Shown here in pieces: positions 43,866-52,813 of a DNA stretch of 64,000 nucleotides. Below the pieces are notes generated by a model. The model was not told where the DNA came from and ran no database searches. It saw nothing but the letters and a program-made list of their open reading frames with translations. Where the stretch lies: assembly GCF_010587385.1 (NCBI RefSeq), contig NZ_CP047476.1:62001-126000 (forward strand), given 5' to 3'. Source of the DNA: Vibrio astriarenae (GTDB lineage Bacteria; Pseudomonadota; Gammaproteobacteria; Enterobacterales; Vibrionaceae). The position numbers were made by a program, and so were the translations under genes. Each line of letters opens with the position of its first letter. The first letter of the stretch is position 1.

Positions 43866-45656
43866 TTATGCGTTACTGGTTTTTAATTGAGAGGATGTTG
43901 TCTTATTGGATGCTCGCTTTGCTGCATTGAGCAGAAGAGCACCGATGCCGCCGATAATGAGCGCAACAATGACAAACAACATTCTTCCCCACATAGGGTT
44001 CGGAATGAGTACCAGCAGCGCTAAGAATCCTGATGCCATAACGAGCATTTTACCTAGCATTTCACGCTGTTTGTTGTCCATTGCGATGCTTGTAGATGTC
44101 TCTTCAACCACAACTTCCGTATCCACATTATTGAAGAACTTGTTGATCTCGGCTGCACGCTCTGGTGATGGCTCTTTGTAGAACAAGCGAGATAGAACAA
44201 AGAATGGTAGAGTGATCGCCATGTGGCCAATAACACCTAAAGTGACAGATTTCATTTCAGAGAACTCACGCGCACTCAGTGGTTGCTCTAGTCCCAGTAT
44301 GTTTTGAATCATTTGTGGTGTAATCACAAAGGCGATAATAGCTGAGACGATCATGCCGACTAAAATAGTGCCCCAGCCAGCCCAGTCTGGAGTCTTGCGA
44401 ACGAAGAAACACATGATAGATGGAATGAGTACTGGGAAGCCAACCAGCGTACCAACTAGCATCATAAGGTCAAACAGACCAAATTCTTTTAGAGAAGTTA
44501 AGAACAGCGCCGTGATGATAATGATGATACCAAACGCGGCAGTCAAAATACGGCTTGCATTCATTAGTTGCTTTTCCGTCGCATTTTTACATACGTACGG
44601 TTCATACACACTCTTAAGGATAATACCTGCGTTACGGTTCAGTGCGGAGTCCATTGAAGACATGGTTGCAGCAAACATAGCGGCAAGCATCAAGCCAACC
44701 ATACCCACTGGCATCTCGTTTTTCACAAACATGTAGTAAGTCGCATCAGCAACTTTGCTCCCAAGGCCTTCAAGACCCCAAGTCGCCGTGTCTGGGTAGT
44801 TACCAGCCACAAACCAAGCAGGTAGGAACCAAATCAGTGGGCCGATGATCATTAGGCTACAAGCAAGTAGTGCGGCTTTGCGCGCGTTCTTTGTGTCTTT
44901 AGAGGCGATGAATCGGTAAGAGTCCACCATATTGTTGGTGCTGAAGAACTGCTTGACGAAAATACAGATGAACCAACCGACAAACAGGTATGAGTAACTG
45001 TATCCATCCCCGATAAGCTGTTGTGTTGGTAAACCGACTTCAAGAAGGTTACCGATACCACCTGACTTCCAGATTGCGACCATCGCAGCAATGAAAGTCA
45101 TCACAGTGATAATGATCATCTGCATGAAGTCTGAGGCGATAACTGCCCAACTGCCACCAACCAGTGAGATAAATAGAACGACTAGACCTGCGCCAACAAT
45201 GGTTTGCTCTAGTGGAACACCAACAACGGCACTGGTAAATACGGCAAGGCCGTTTAGCCAAATGGCTGCTTGCAGAACGCTTAATGGAACGTTAGCCCAG
45301 GTAAACACTTGCTCATTCACTTTGCCTAAGCGCAAACGAACACCCTGAATCGGGCTAATTACGCGCATTTGACGCGCTTTTGCGGCAAAGAAAAGGTAGT
45401 TAATAAAGTAGCCAAGCGCATTGGCAAAAAAGACGACAGCAACTGACATACCGCTGGTTAGCGCTTTACCCATTAGCCCAGTGAAGGTCATAGCACTCAA
45501 TGCCATCATAAATGCACTTGAACCGACCATCCACCATAGCATCTTACCGCCGCCACGGAAGTATTCACTGGTGTTTGCTGCTGCTGAGCGGAATACCCAA
45601 CCTAACCCGATGAGGAAGGCAAAGTAGACCAAAACTATGATTATATCGATGTCCAT
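43866..45656 (-). CDS. Sodium:solute symporter (SSS family)
   Basis: A 596-residue inner-membrane symporter with about 14 segments plus a C-terminal extension. The family opening YFAFLIGLGWVFRSAAANTS, EYFRGGGKMLWWMVG and SAMTFTGLMGKALTSG place it in SSS. It differs from the YidK-like symporter at 18105. In vibrios SSS carriers import unsaturated alginate oligomers (Toa type), and the neighbouring PL15-like lyase suggests the same task here; that is inferred. It is first of three leftward genes, divergent from a LysR regulator. Confidence 0.87.
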   Translation of the reverse strand: MDIDIIIVLVYFAFLIGLGWVFRSAAANTSEYFRGGGKMLWWMVGSSAFMMALSAMTFTGLMGKALTSGMSVAVVFFANALGYFINYLFFAAKARQMRVISPIQGVRLRLGKVNEQVFTWANVPLSVLQAAIWLNGLAVFTSAVVGVPLEQTIVGAGLVVLFISLVGGSWAVIASDFMQMIIITVMTFIAAMVAIWKSGGIGNLLEVGLPTQQLIGDGYSYSYLFVGWFICIFVKQFFSTNNMVDSYRFIASKDTKNARKAALLACSLMIIGPLIWFLPAWFVAGNYPDTATWGLEGLGSKVADATYYMFVKNEMPVGMVGLMLAAMFAATMSSMDSALNRNAGIILKSVYEPYVCKNATEKQLMNASRILTAAFGIIIIITALFLTSLKEFGLFDLMMLVGTLVGFPVLIPSIMCFFVRKTPDWAGWGTILVGMIVSAIIAFVITPQMIQNILGLEQPLSAREFSEMKSVTLGVIGHMAITLPFFVLSRLFYKEPSPERAAEINKFFNNVDTEVVVEETSTSIAMDNKQREMLGKMLVMASGFLALLVLIPNPMWGRMLFVIVALIIGGIGALLLNAAKRASNKTTSSQLKTSNA

Positions 45657-45690
45657 TATTGTTAATCCTGTTTTGTAGGGGGAGGTAATG

Positions 45691-45743
45691 AACTCTCATT
45701 TCGATGTAAAGGGGTTACATTTCTTTTTTAATTAATGAGAGTT
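45691..45743. promoter_or_regulatory. Nested inverted repeats in the symporter/LysR control region
   Basis: AACTCTCATT (45691-45700) and AATGAGAGTT (45734-45743) are perfect 10-bp inverted arms; inside them TGTAA (45705-45709) and TTACA (45715-45719) form a second dyad. Symmetric sites in this divergent spacer suit a LysR tetramer; not tested. Confidence 0.55.
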
Positions 45744-45830
45744 GCTCCATGAATAAAACTAAAACGGCTTACCAAATCTTGGAAATGAATTTAATGTATA
45801 ACAATAATACAAATAACGAATAGGCATCAT

Positions 45831-46739
45831 GTGGACATCAAAACACTAAAGACCTTCGTCAAAGTGGCTAAACTTAAAAACTTTTCGGCAGCAGCGAGGG
45901 AGCTGCACTCTGTGCAGCCGACGGTATCGCGTCATATCTCTGATCTAGAGAGCGAGCTGAAAACCAAACTGTTCGAACGAACGACGCATCAGGTAGAGTT
46001 GACAGCGTGTGGAGAACGCCTACTTCCAGAGGCGTTGAAGATCATAGAAAATGATCAGCGAGTAAAAGCGATGATCGCCCAAACTGTGGTTGAAGGGCAG
46101 CATGAGATCAAAATTGGGTATTTGGCTACCGCTTGCGCTTTCTTTTTGCCCCAGTTACTTAAAGGTTTCCTAGAACAGTATGAGGGAGCGAGTGCGAGGC
46201 TTTATGAAATGACGCCTGCGGAACAGGCTGTAGCGATGCAAGAAAATCGAGTTGACATCGTGTTTACGCGCGAGAGTATTCCACTTGAACAAGGTACCTA
46301 TCAATCTACGCGAGTCTATACAGATACCCTTGTAGCGGTCTTACCTAAAAGCCATAAGCTGGCGCTACGTGAAGAAATTGAGATTAGTGAGCTGGCTGAC
46401 GAGCGTTTGCATCTGTTTCATAGAAATGAATGGCTAGATGTTTATGAGCGGATTGTCGGTTGCTTCAATGATAATGGAATCTCACCGAATGTCGTTGGCA
46501 ACCCAATGAACATGCGCCACCTAGTTACGTCGATATCTTCTGGTTTGGGTGTTTCCATAGCCCCAAAATGCATTAAGTCGATTTTGGACGATCAATGCGT
46601 TTGCATACCGGTTAAGCAGATTTCCATCGAAGTGCCTTTGCTGGCTTACTACGCACGTCACAGCTCAGCGAGGCTGCTTAACCCGTTTGTAGAGCACTGT
46701 ATAGCGCAGCGGGAACAGTTGACGAACATTTTATCTTAA
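45831..46739 (+). CDS. LysR-family regulator of the PL15/symporter locus
   Basis: A 302-residue LysR regulator: winged helix at 1-60 (VKVAKLKNFSAAARELHSVQPTVSRHI split across helices) and an effector domain at about 90-300. The start is a GTG at 45831 with TAGG about 6 bases upstream; an overlapping ATG is out of frame. It is divergent from the symporter-acetyltransferase-lyase set, its likely target. It ends in a hairpin and is convergent with a small secreted-protein gene. Confidence 0.9.
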   Translation: MDIKTLKTFVKVAKLKNFSAAARELHSVQPTVSRHISDLESELKTKLFERTTHQVELTACGERLLPEALKIIENDQRVKAMIAQTVVEGQHEIKIGYLATACAFFLPQLLKGFLEQYEGASARLYEMTPAEQAVAMQENRVDIVFTRESIPLEQGTYQSTRVYTDTLVAVLPKSHKLALREEIEISELADERLHLFHRNEWLDVYERIVGCFNDNGISPNVVGNPMNMRHLVTSISSGLGVSIAPKCIKSILDDQCVCIPVKQISIEVPLLAYYARHSSARLLNPFVEHCIAQREQLTNILS

Positions 46740-46747
46740 TATGAATG

Positions 46748-46778
46748 ACCTTCTCAAAGGCAATGCCCTTGAGAAGGT
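46748..46778. terminator. Bidirectional hairpin between LysR gene and small protein gene
   Basis: ACCTTCTCAA (46748-46757) and TTGAGAAGGT (46769-46778) with inner GGC/GCC make a long stem with one mismatch. Confidence 0.6.
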
Positions 46779-46785
46779 GACATGA

Positions 46786-47040
46786 CTAATCATTGCTCAA
46801 CATATCTTCAACATCAAAGTTGTAATCGTGCTTACCTCGTTGGATGTAAACGTTGCACTCTTTCATACTTAGAGTCCAGGCTCCGGCCGCAGATTGCTTG
46901 GTGAGATGTTCTAGAAAGGCACTTTGGTTTTCTGTCGAGTTGCTGGCCAGATCGCGACCATATTGCTGGCACATTTCAGCGTCAGTTGCGGCAAAAGTGG
47001 TTGCAGAAAAAAGGATGGTGGTGGCAATTAGTAATTTCAT
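46786..47040 (-). CDS. Small secreted protein of unknown function
   Basis: An 84-residue protein with a clear signal peptide (about 1-17, ending TFAA), leaving about 66 mature residues with two cysteines (24 and 64 of the precursor) that could pair in the periplasm. The tail is acidic (DVEDMLSND). A GGAGAG ribosome site lies upstream. I do not recognise the family. No operon partner on this strand. Confidence 0.75.
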   Translation of the reverse strand: MKLLIATTILFSATTFAATDAEMCQQYGRDLASNSTENQSAFLEHLTKQSAAGAWTLSMKECNVYIQRGKHDYNFDVEDMLSND

Positions 47041-47442
47041 AGTGTTCTCTCCTATGCGTTTCCTTCCGCTAAAAACATAGGTCAGATCACACTATTGATA
47101 AAGTGAATTTACAATATTTACCTTTCTATACGTCAGTTTACGCAGGCTGCAATTAATATAATCATCAGTATTTATCTTTATATTTGAGTAGCTTCGTAGT
47201 GATTTTAGAGTGGCTATTCAACTCCGTGTATTTTTATTCATTTATCGAGCAAAGATAAAAATCACAGCGGTGCCAACTAACCATTTGGTTGTTTTTTAAT
47301 CGGCGTCACATATTGAAACAAAAACCAGATATTGTAAAAGATGTACTAAAAATGCCAAAAGATGGGAGAACGAAATAACGCTAATTTATCCTTAGCCCTG
47401 ATTTGTGGGGCTCCAATAACGGTGAAACACAAGGATAGAATA
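47041..47442. promoter_or_regulatory. Upstream region of xylF
   Basis: A 402-base AT-rich spacer. Near xylF the direct repeat AAAAGATG occurs at 47336-47343 and 47357-47364, 21 bases apart (two helical turns), a spacing suited to an AraC-type activator such as XylR. No gene is evident. Confidence 0.45.
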
Positions 47443-48438
47443 ATGAAAAAACTAATTTCCACTCTATGTGCTCTGTTTGTTGCTTTTACTGCCTCCCCCG
47501 TGATGGCGAAGACGGTCAAGATCGGCATGGCGATCGATGACCTCCGTTTGGAACGTTGGCAAAAAGACCGAGATATCTTCGTTGATAAGGCAGAAGAGCT
47601 CGGTGCAAAGGTTTACGTTCAATCAGCAAACGGTAATGAGCAAACTCAAATTTCACAGATAGAAAATATGATCTCTCGTGGCGTTGATGTACTCGTTATC
47701 ATCCCATATAACGGTGAGGTATTAAGTAATGTTATCGCAGAAGCAAAGCGTGACGGTATTCAAGTCTTAGCGTATGACAGATTAATTAATAATGCAGAAA
47801 TCGATTTTTATTTGTCATTCGATAATGAAAAAGTCGGTGAAATGCAGGCTGCTGCCATGCTAGAAAACAAGCCGTCAGGTAATTACTTCTTGATGGGCGG
47901 CGCGCCAACGGATAATAACGCAAAACTATTCCGCCAGGGCCAAATGAATGTACTTCAACCTAAAATCGACTCTGGCGACATTAAAGTGGTTGGTGACCAA
48001 TGGGTAGACTCTTGGCTAGCAGAAAATGCGCTTAAAATTATGGAAAATGCGTTAACTGCGAATAACAATGAGATCGATGTTGTTGTTGCTTCTAATGATG
48101 CAACAGCAGGTGGTGCAATCCAAGCATTAGATGCTCAAGGTCTTGCAGGTAAAGTTGCAATTTCTGGTCAAGATGCTGACCTAGCGGCAATCCGCCGTAT
48201 CGTTGCGGGTACTCAAACCATGACGGTTTACAAGCCAATCAATACACTGGCGAGCCGCGCGGCTGAAATCGCCGTTGAGCTAGGTAATGAAGAAGCGCCA
48301 CAGGCGAACTCGTCACTTAACAATGGATTGAAAGACGTCCCTGCATGGCTCCTTGAGCCAATCACTGTCGATAGAACCAATATCAAGCAGACATTGGTTG
48401 CCGATAAGTTCCACGCTGAATCAGATATTTATCAATAA
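47443..48438 (+). CDS. xylF: D-xylose-binding periplasmic protein
   Basis: A 331-residue binding protein, equal in length to E. coli XylF. The signal peptide covers about 1-23 (ASPVMA-KT); the mature start VKIGMAIDDLRLERWQKDRD and later VIIPYNG, SFDNEKVGEMQA, GDQWVDSW and VAISGQDADLAAIRRI follow XylF closely. It delivers D-xylose to the XylGH importer. The ATG at 47443 with AAGGAT 7 bases upstream is chosen over an earlier in-frame ATG at 47362. It heads xylFGH. Confidence 0.96.
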   Translation: MKKLISTLCALFVAFTASPVMAKTVKIGMAIDDLRLERWQKDRDIFVDKAEELGAKVYVQSANGNEQTQISQIENMISRGVDVLVIIPYNGEVLSNVIAEAKRDGIQVLAYDRLINNAEIDFYLSFDNEKVGEMQAAAMLENKPSGNYFLMGGAPTDNNAKLFRQGQMNVLQPKIDSGDIKVVGDQWVDSWLAENALKIMENALTANNNEIDVVVASNDATAGGAIQALDAQGLAGKVAISGQDADLAAIRRIVAGTQTMTVYKPINTLASRAAEIAVELGNEEAPQANSSLNNGLKDVPAWLLEPITVDRTNIKQTLVADKFHAESDIYQ

Positions 48439-48492
48439 TTAGACCAATCACGGAGCCAACAATGTTGGCTCCTTATTCTTGAGGAGGGGACT

Positions 48493-50022
48493 ATGGTTCC
48501 GTTGTTAGAGATGCAAGGCATCGTCAAGAAATTTGGTTCAGTGAAGGCACTTGATGGTGTGAGCATAAAGTTGAATAGAGGGGAAATTCTCTCACTCTGT
48601 GGCGAAAATGGCTCAGGTAAATCGACCTTAATGAAGGTGCTGTGTGGGATCTACCCCTATGGCGATTATGAAGGTGACATAGCGTTCAAAGGCAATGAAG
48701 TGAGGGCAAAAGGCATTGCCGACACGGAAGCGCTGGGCATTGCCATCATCCACCAAGAACTGACTTTGGTAAAAGAACTATCGGTACTCGAAAATCTGTT
48801 TTTGGGCTCTGAAATCGAATCTTTTGGTATGTTGGATTTTGATCGCATGCACGCTGAGTCTATTAAGTTACTTGAAAAGGTACAGCTCAATATTTGCCCG
48901 GAAACCATCGTTGGTGACCTGGGCGTAGGGCAACAGCAACTGATTGAGATAGCCAAGGCACTGTCAAAAAACGCAGAGCTTCTTGTTCTTGATGAGCCAA
49001 CCGCGCCCTTAACAGAATCAGAAACTGAAATTCTATTAAATCTGGTTAAAGATCTGCGAGCGCAGGGCGTGAGTTGTATCTTCATCTCCCATAAGTTAGC
49101 TGAGGTAAAAGAGATTTCAGACCATATCTGTGTCATTCGCGATGGCATGCATATCGGCACTCGTAGCGCAGAAACCATGACGACAGATGACATCATTACC
49201 ATGATGGTTGGGCGTGAGATGAAGCAGCTTTTCCCTCGAGAAGAGCACGCGATTGGTGATGTGATTCTTGAGGCAAAAAATATCTGTGCTTGGGATAAAA
49301 CTAACGCACATATCCCCAAGGTTCGAAACGCAAACTTCTCTTTGAGAAAGGGCGAAATCCTAGGCGTTTCTGGCCTAGTGGGTGCTGGGCGAACTGAACT
49401 CATGGAGTGCCTCTACGGATGTTACCAAGGCAAGCACAGTGGTGAGGTTTATTTATCAGGCAAGCCTCTTGAGTTGCGCAGCAGTCATGACGCATTGGAA
49501 GCGGGAATTGCGATGGTGCCGGAGGACAGAAAGCGTCACGGCATTGTGCCAATTCTATCGGTTGGCGAGAACATTACCTTAGCTGGACTTGATGCATTTG
49601 CACCTGTTGGGGTTCTGAATGATGTTCATGAAGCATCAGAGATTGAAAAGTCGATTAAATCACTCACGGTAAAAACCCCCAATGCGGAGTTGGCAATCCG
49701 CAACCTCTCAGGGGGAAACCAGCAAAAAGCGATATTGGCACGTTTCCTTATGATCAATCCGCAGATTCTCATCTTGGATGAGCCCACGCGCGGAATTGAT
49801 GTGGGTGCGAAGTATGAGATATACAAACTGATCTTCCAACTCGTCAAACAGGGGATCAGCGTGATCATGGTGTCATCAGAGTTACCCGAAGTACTTGGTA
49901 TCAGTGATCGAGTTCTAGTGATGCATGAGGGCGTCATCAAAGGTGACCTGATTAATGATCAACTGACTCAAGAACAAATCATGGATTGTGCGTTGACTGA
50001 AAAAGTCGTAGCAGAGGTATAG
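48493..50022 (+). CDS. xylG: Xylose ABC importer ATPase, double NBD
   Basis: A 509-residue tandem ATPase. NBD1 has a full Walker A (GENGSGKST, 38-46) and signature LGVGQQQ; NBD2 has the degenerate Walker [11 protein letters not shown] and signature [13 protein letters not shown], the usual asymmetry of RbsA/XylG. It powers XylH. It lies 54 bases after xylF and 2 bases before xylH, so it is coupled to the latter. Confidence 0.96.
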   Translation: MVPLLEMQGIVKKFGSVKALDGVSIKLNRGEILSLCGENGSGKSTLMKVLCGIYPYGDYEGDIAFKGNEVRAKGIADTEALGIAIIHQELTLVKELSVLENLFLGSEIESFGMLDFDRMHAESIKLLEKVQLNICPETIVGDLGVGQQQLIEIAKALSKNAELLVLDEPTAPLTESETEILLNLVKDLRAQGVSCIFISHKLAEVKEISDHICVIRDGMHIGTRSAETMTTDDIITMMVGREMKQLFPREEHAIGDVILEAKNICAWDKTNAHIPKVRNANFSLRKGEILGVSGLVGAGRTELMECLYGCYQGKHSGEVYLSGKPLELRSSHDALEAGIAMVPEDRKRHGIVPILSVGENITLAGLDAFAPVGVLNDVHEASEIEKSIKSLTVKTPNAELAIRNLSGGNQQKAILARFLMINPQILILDEPTRGIDVGAKYEIYKLIFQLVKQGISVIMVSSELPEVLGISDRVLVMHEGVIKGDLINDQLTQEQIMDCALTEKVVAEV

Positions 50023-50024
50023 TC

Positions 50025-51200
50025 ATGGAACAAGTAAAACCGGTTGCCAATCAGGCAAGTAAAAACAACATTAAACAGTGGCTTGAAGGCTCGAAGCTGC
50101 AACTTATTGTAATGGCGGTAGCGATTATCATCATTATGCTGTTCTTCAGTGTGATGACCGATTGGGCGTACCTTTCTCCAAGAAATATCTCCAACCTATT
50201 CAGACAAACGGCTATCACCGGTATTTTGGCTATCGGTATGGTGTTTGTCATTATCAGTGGTGAGATTGATCTCTCTGTTGGTTCGATGATGGGATTACTC
50301 GGTGGTGCGGCCGCGATATTGGATGTGTGGTTCGGTCTCCCTTTGCCTCTGACCATTTTGATCACCCTAGGTGCTGGCTTACTGCTTGGTACATGGAATG
50401 GCTGGTGGGTGGCTTACCGTAAGGTTCCTTCATTTATCGTGACCCTAGCGGGGATGTTGGCATTTCGCGGTATTTTGATTGGTATTACGGATGGTACAAC
50501 GGTCGCGCCAACCTCAGCGGAAATGGGCATTATCGGACAAAGCTACTTGCCAAACATGCTTGGGATTATTATTGGTGTGGGTGGCCTTGCGATGTATTTC
50601 GGTTGGCAGCAAAAACGTCGAGTGATGCGTCAGCAGTATCAACTGCCAGTACCCACGGCAGGCTCCGCGTTAGCGAAACATGCGTTAATCGGGATCGCAG
50701 TGCTGAGCATTATCCTTATCTTAAACGACTACCGAGGTGTTCCAACACCAGTGCTTTTGTTAGCGAGCTTCTTAATTGCTGGCACCTTTATCGCATCGAA
50801 AACCAAGTTTGGTCGCCGTATCTACGCGATTGGTGGCAATATTGAGGCGAGTCGTTTGTCAGGTATCAATGTAGAGAAGACCAAGCTATCGGTTTATGCC
50901 ATGAATGGCTTTTTGGTTGCTGTGGCTGCGTTGATATTATCCAGTCGACTTGGCGCTGGTTCACCTTCCGCGGGTAATATCGCCGAGTTGGATGCGATTG
51001 CTGCGTGTGTTATCGGTGGCGCGAGTATGGCTGGTGGCGTAGGCACCGTCATTGGTGCAGTGATTGGTGCGTTTATTATGGCTTCCCTCGATAACGGCAT
51101 GAGCATGATGGACGTTCCTACGTTCTGGCAGTATGTTGTGAAAGGGGCAATCTTATTGCTAGCGGTGTGGATGGACAGTGCAACCAAAGCCAAGCGCTAA
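50025..51200 (+). CDS. xylH: Xylose ABC importer permease
   Basis: A 391-residue inner-membrane permease of the RbsC/XylH type, about ten membrane segments, with family motifs [18 protein letters not shown] and [17 protein letters not shown]. It forms the D-xylose channel with XylG. It lies 2 bases after xylG and ends before a strong terminator. Confidence 0.95.
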   Translation: MEQVKPVANQASKNNIKQWLEGSKLQLIVMAVAIIIIMLFFSVMTDWAYLSPRNISNLFRQTAITGILAIGMVFVIISGEIDLSVGSMMGLLGGAAAILDVWFGLPLPLTILITLGAGLLLGTWNGWWVAYRKVPSFIVTLAGMLAFRGILIGITDGTTVAPTSAEMGIIGQSYLPNMLGIIIGVGGLAMYFGWQQKRRVMRQQYQLPVPTAGSALAKHALIGIAVLSIILILNDYRGVPTPVLLLASFLIAGTFIASKTKFGRRIYAIGGNIEASRLSGINVEKTKLSVYAMNGFLVAVAALILSSRLGAGSPSAGNIAELDAIAACVIGGASMAGGVGTVIGAVIGAFIMASLDNGMSMMDVPTFWQYVVKGAILLLAVWMDSATKAKR

Positions 51201-51318
51201 TCGGTATGGAGAGAGCATCCACTCTCTCCAATGCCAAATTAATAACTCAATATTATAAATATCGTAATCTGATGGATACTGAATCAAGATTACTCCTTTG
51301 TTTTATCTCTCAAAGCGA

Positions 51319-51347
51319 AAACCCCAGCTTAATTAGCTGGGGTTTTT
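51319..51347. terminator. Rho-independent terminator of xylFGH
   Basis: AAACCCCAGCT and AGCTGGGGTTT form an 11-bp stem with a 5-base loop followed by T residues. It lies between xylH and the leftward xylR gene and can serve both. Confidence 0.9.
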
Positions 51348-51387
51348 ACTATTAACATCAATAGATATAGAGAGTTAAATAAGTGCT

Positions 51388-52587
51388 CTAGCTGTCACTG
51401 CTGCCACCTTCACGATAGTCTTTTGGTGTTCTATCGAGATTCTTTTTAAATACGGTGTACATATATTGCAGTGATGGATAGCCACACAGCTCTGCGACTT
51501 CAACAATCGGTAGTGACGTGTTTTTAAGCAGGTTGCACGCTCGATTTAACTTCGAGTTGTGGATCTCTTGGTGTATTGAGTGTCCACGTTCCTCTTTAAA
51601 TCTCGCTTCCATATTTGAGCGTGAAATGCCCACATAGGTAAGCACTTGGTCTACTTTAATTCCCTTACATGCATTATGACGAATGAAGTGCATCGCTTGG
51701 ATAACGTATGGGTCTTTCAGAGCTTGGAAGTCGGTACTTTGACGCTCATATACTTGTGTTGGTGGGACAAGTACACGCGCATGTTTGAGCACCTCATTAG
51801 GTTGGCGCTCAACTTTGTCGCGGTTTTCAACCAGTTTATGCAGCATCTTTGCAGCGCGGTAGCCCATCTCTTTACTGCCTTGGCCCACTGAGCTCAAGGA
51901 AACACGAGTGAGGTAGCGAGCCAGCTCTTCGTTATCAATACCGATCACCGATACCTTGTCTGGAACCATAATATTGAGGTGCTCACACACTTGTAGCAGG
52001 TGGCGTGCACGTGAATCTGTTGCCGCAATAATACCCGTTGGGGTTGGTAGCATCTGAAGCCAGTCTGCCAAGCGGTTCATGTCATATTGCCATGTTTGTG
52101 GGCTGGTTTCGTTGCCAAGGTAAACAGAGCCAGTATAGCCTTCACGCTTAACGATCTTCTTGAACGCTTTAGTTCTCTCATGTGCCCAGCGCTTGCTTGG
52201 ATCTTCTGGAATGCCATAAAAAGCGAAGTTCTCTAGCCCTTTTTCACGTAGGTGATGAAAAGCCAGGTCAACCAAGGCTTCGTTATCCGTGGCAACATAA
52301 GGGACGTCAGGATACTGCTCTTCTTTTTCGTAAGAGCCGCCCACACCAACAACGGGTATATCGGTGTCGCGTAGGAGCTCTTCAATTTGTGGATCATCAA
52401 AATCAGCGATCACACCATCGCCTTTCCATGCCTTGAAGTTATCCAAGTGCGCGGTGAAGTCTTCTTCTAAGAAAATATCCCACTCACATTGGGAAGCTTG
52501 TAGGTACTCGCCAATTCCCTCGATGACCTGACGGTCATATACCTTGTTTGCATTGAATAGCAGAGTAATACGATAGCGCTTATCCAT
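51388..52587 (-). CDS. xylR: Xylose operon regulator XylR
   Basis: A 399-residue regulator that follows E. coli XylR over its length: RITLLFNANKVYDRQVIEGI at the start, GDGVIADFDDPQIEELL, VVGVGGSYEKE, DSRARHLLQVCEHL, GIDNEELARYL and C-terminal AraC motifs HNACKGIKVDQVLTYVGISR and CGYPSLQYMYTVFKKNL. It binds xylose and activates xylAB and xylFGH. Of the three XylR-type genes in the window this is the true orthologue. It is divergent from xylB and convergent with xylFGH. Confidence 0.95.
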   Translation of the reverse strand: MDKRYRITLLFNANKVYDRQVIEGIGEYLQASQCEWDIFLEEDFTAHLDNFKAWKGDGVIADFDDPQIEELLRDTDIPVVGVGGSYEKEEQYPDVPYVATDNEALVDLAFHHLREKGLENFAFYGIPEDPSKRWAHERTKAFKKIVKREGYTGSVYLGNETSPQTWQYDMNRLADWLQMLPTPTGIIAATDSRARHLLQVCEHLNIMVPDKVSVIGIDNEELARYLTRVSLSSVGQGSKEMGYRAAKMLHKLVENRDKVERQPNEVLKHARVLVPPTQVYERQSTDFQALKDPYVIQAMHFIRHNACKGIKVDQVLTYVGISRSNMEARFKEERGHSIHQEIHNSKLNRACNLLKNTSLPIVEVAELCGYPSLQYMYTVFKKNLDRTPKDYREGGSSDS

Positions 52588-52649
52588 GAATCCTCGTGTA
52601 TCGGTTTAAACGATTGGCATGAATCTTATCAGGAGCGATTTACGCTTGG

Positions 52650-52720
52650 TGTGATCACAGCCTCACTCGTGAAATCAGTGAAATTGAGTATGAAATTTCG
52701 TAATTGTCGCGCTACGAAAT
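52650..52720. promoter_or_regulatory. Control region between xylR and xylB with XylR-like sites
   Basis: GAAATT-GAGTAT-GAAATT (52680-52697) repeats the element seen before the GH3 gene at 34001. Overlapping it, ATTTCGTA (52695-52702) and TACGAAAT (52713-52720) are perfect 8-bp inverted arms. TGTGATCACA at 52650-52659 is a short palindrome that lacks CRP spacing. Confidence 0.55.
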
Positions 52721-52813
52721 CGAGTGAATACTAAAAAAATATAACAAGCTCATTAACGGTCAATGCACAAATGATGAACATTTGCAGCCGTTCAAAGTGT
52801 AAGGGGAACACTT

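Noticed and set aside
48666..49403. Leftward 245-codon frame inside xylG
   Set aside because: It is fully antisense to xylG, whose motifs are intact; long antisense frames arise from codon bias.
52650..52659. TGTGATCACA palindrome as CRP site
   Set aside because: CRP needs 6 bases between TGTGA and TCACA; here there are none.
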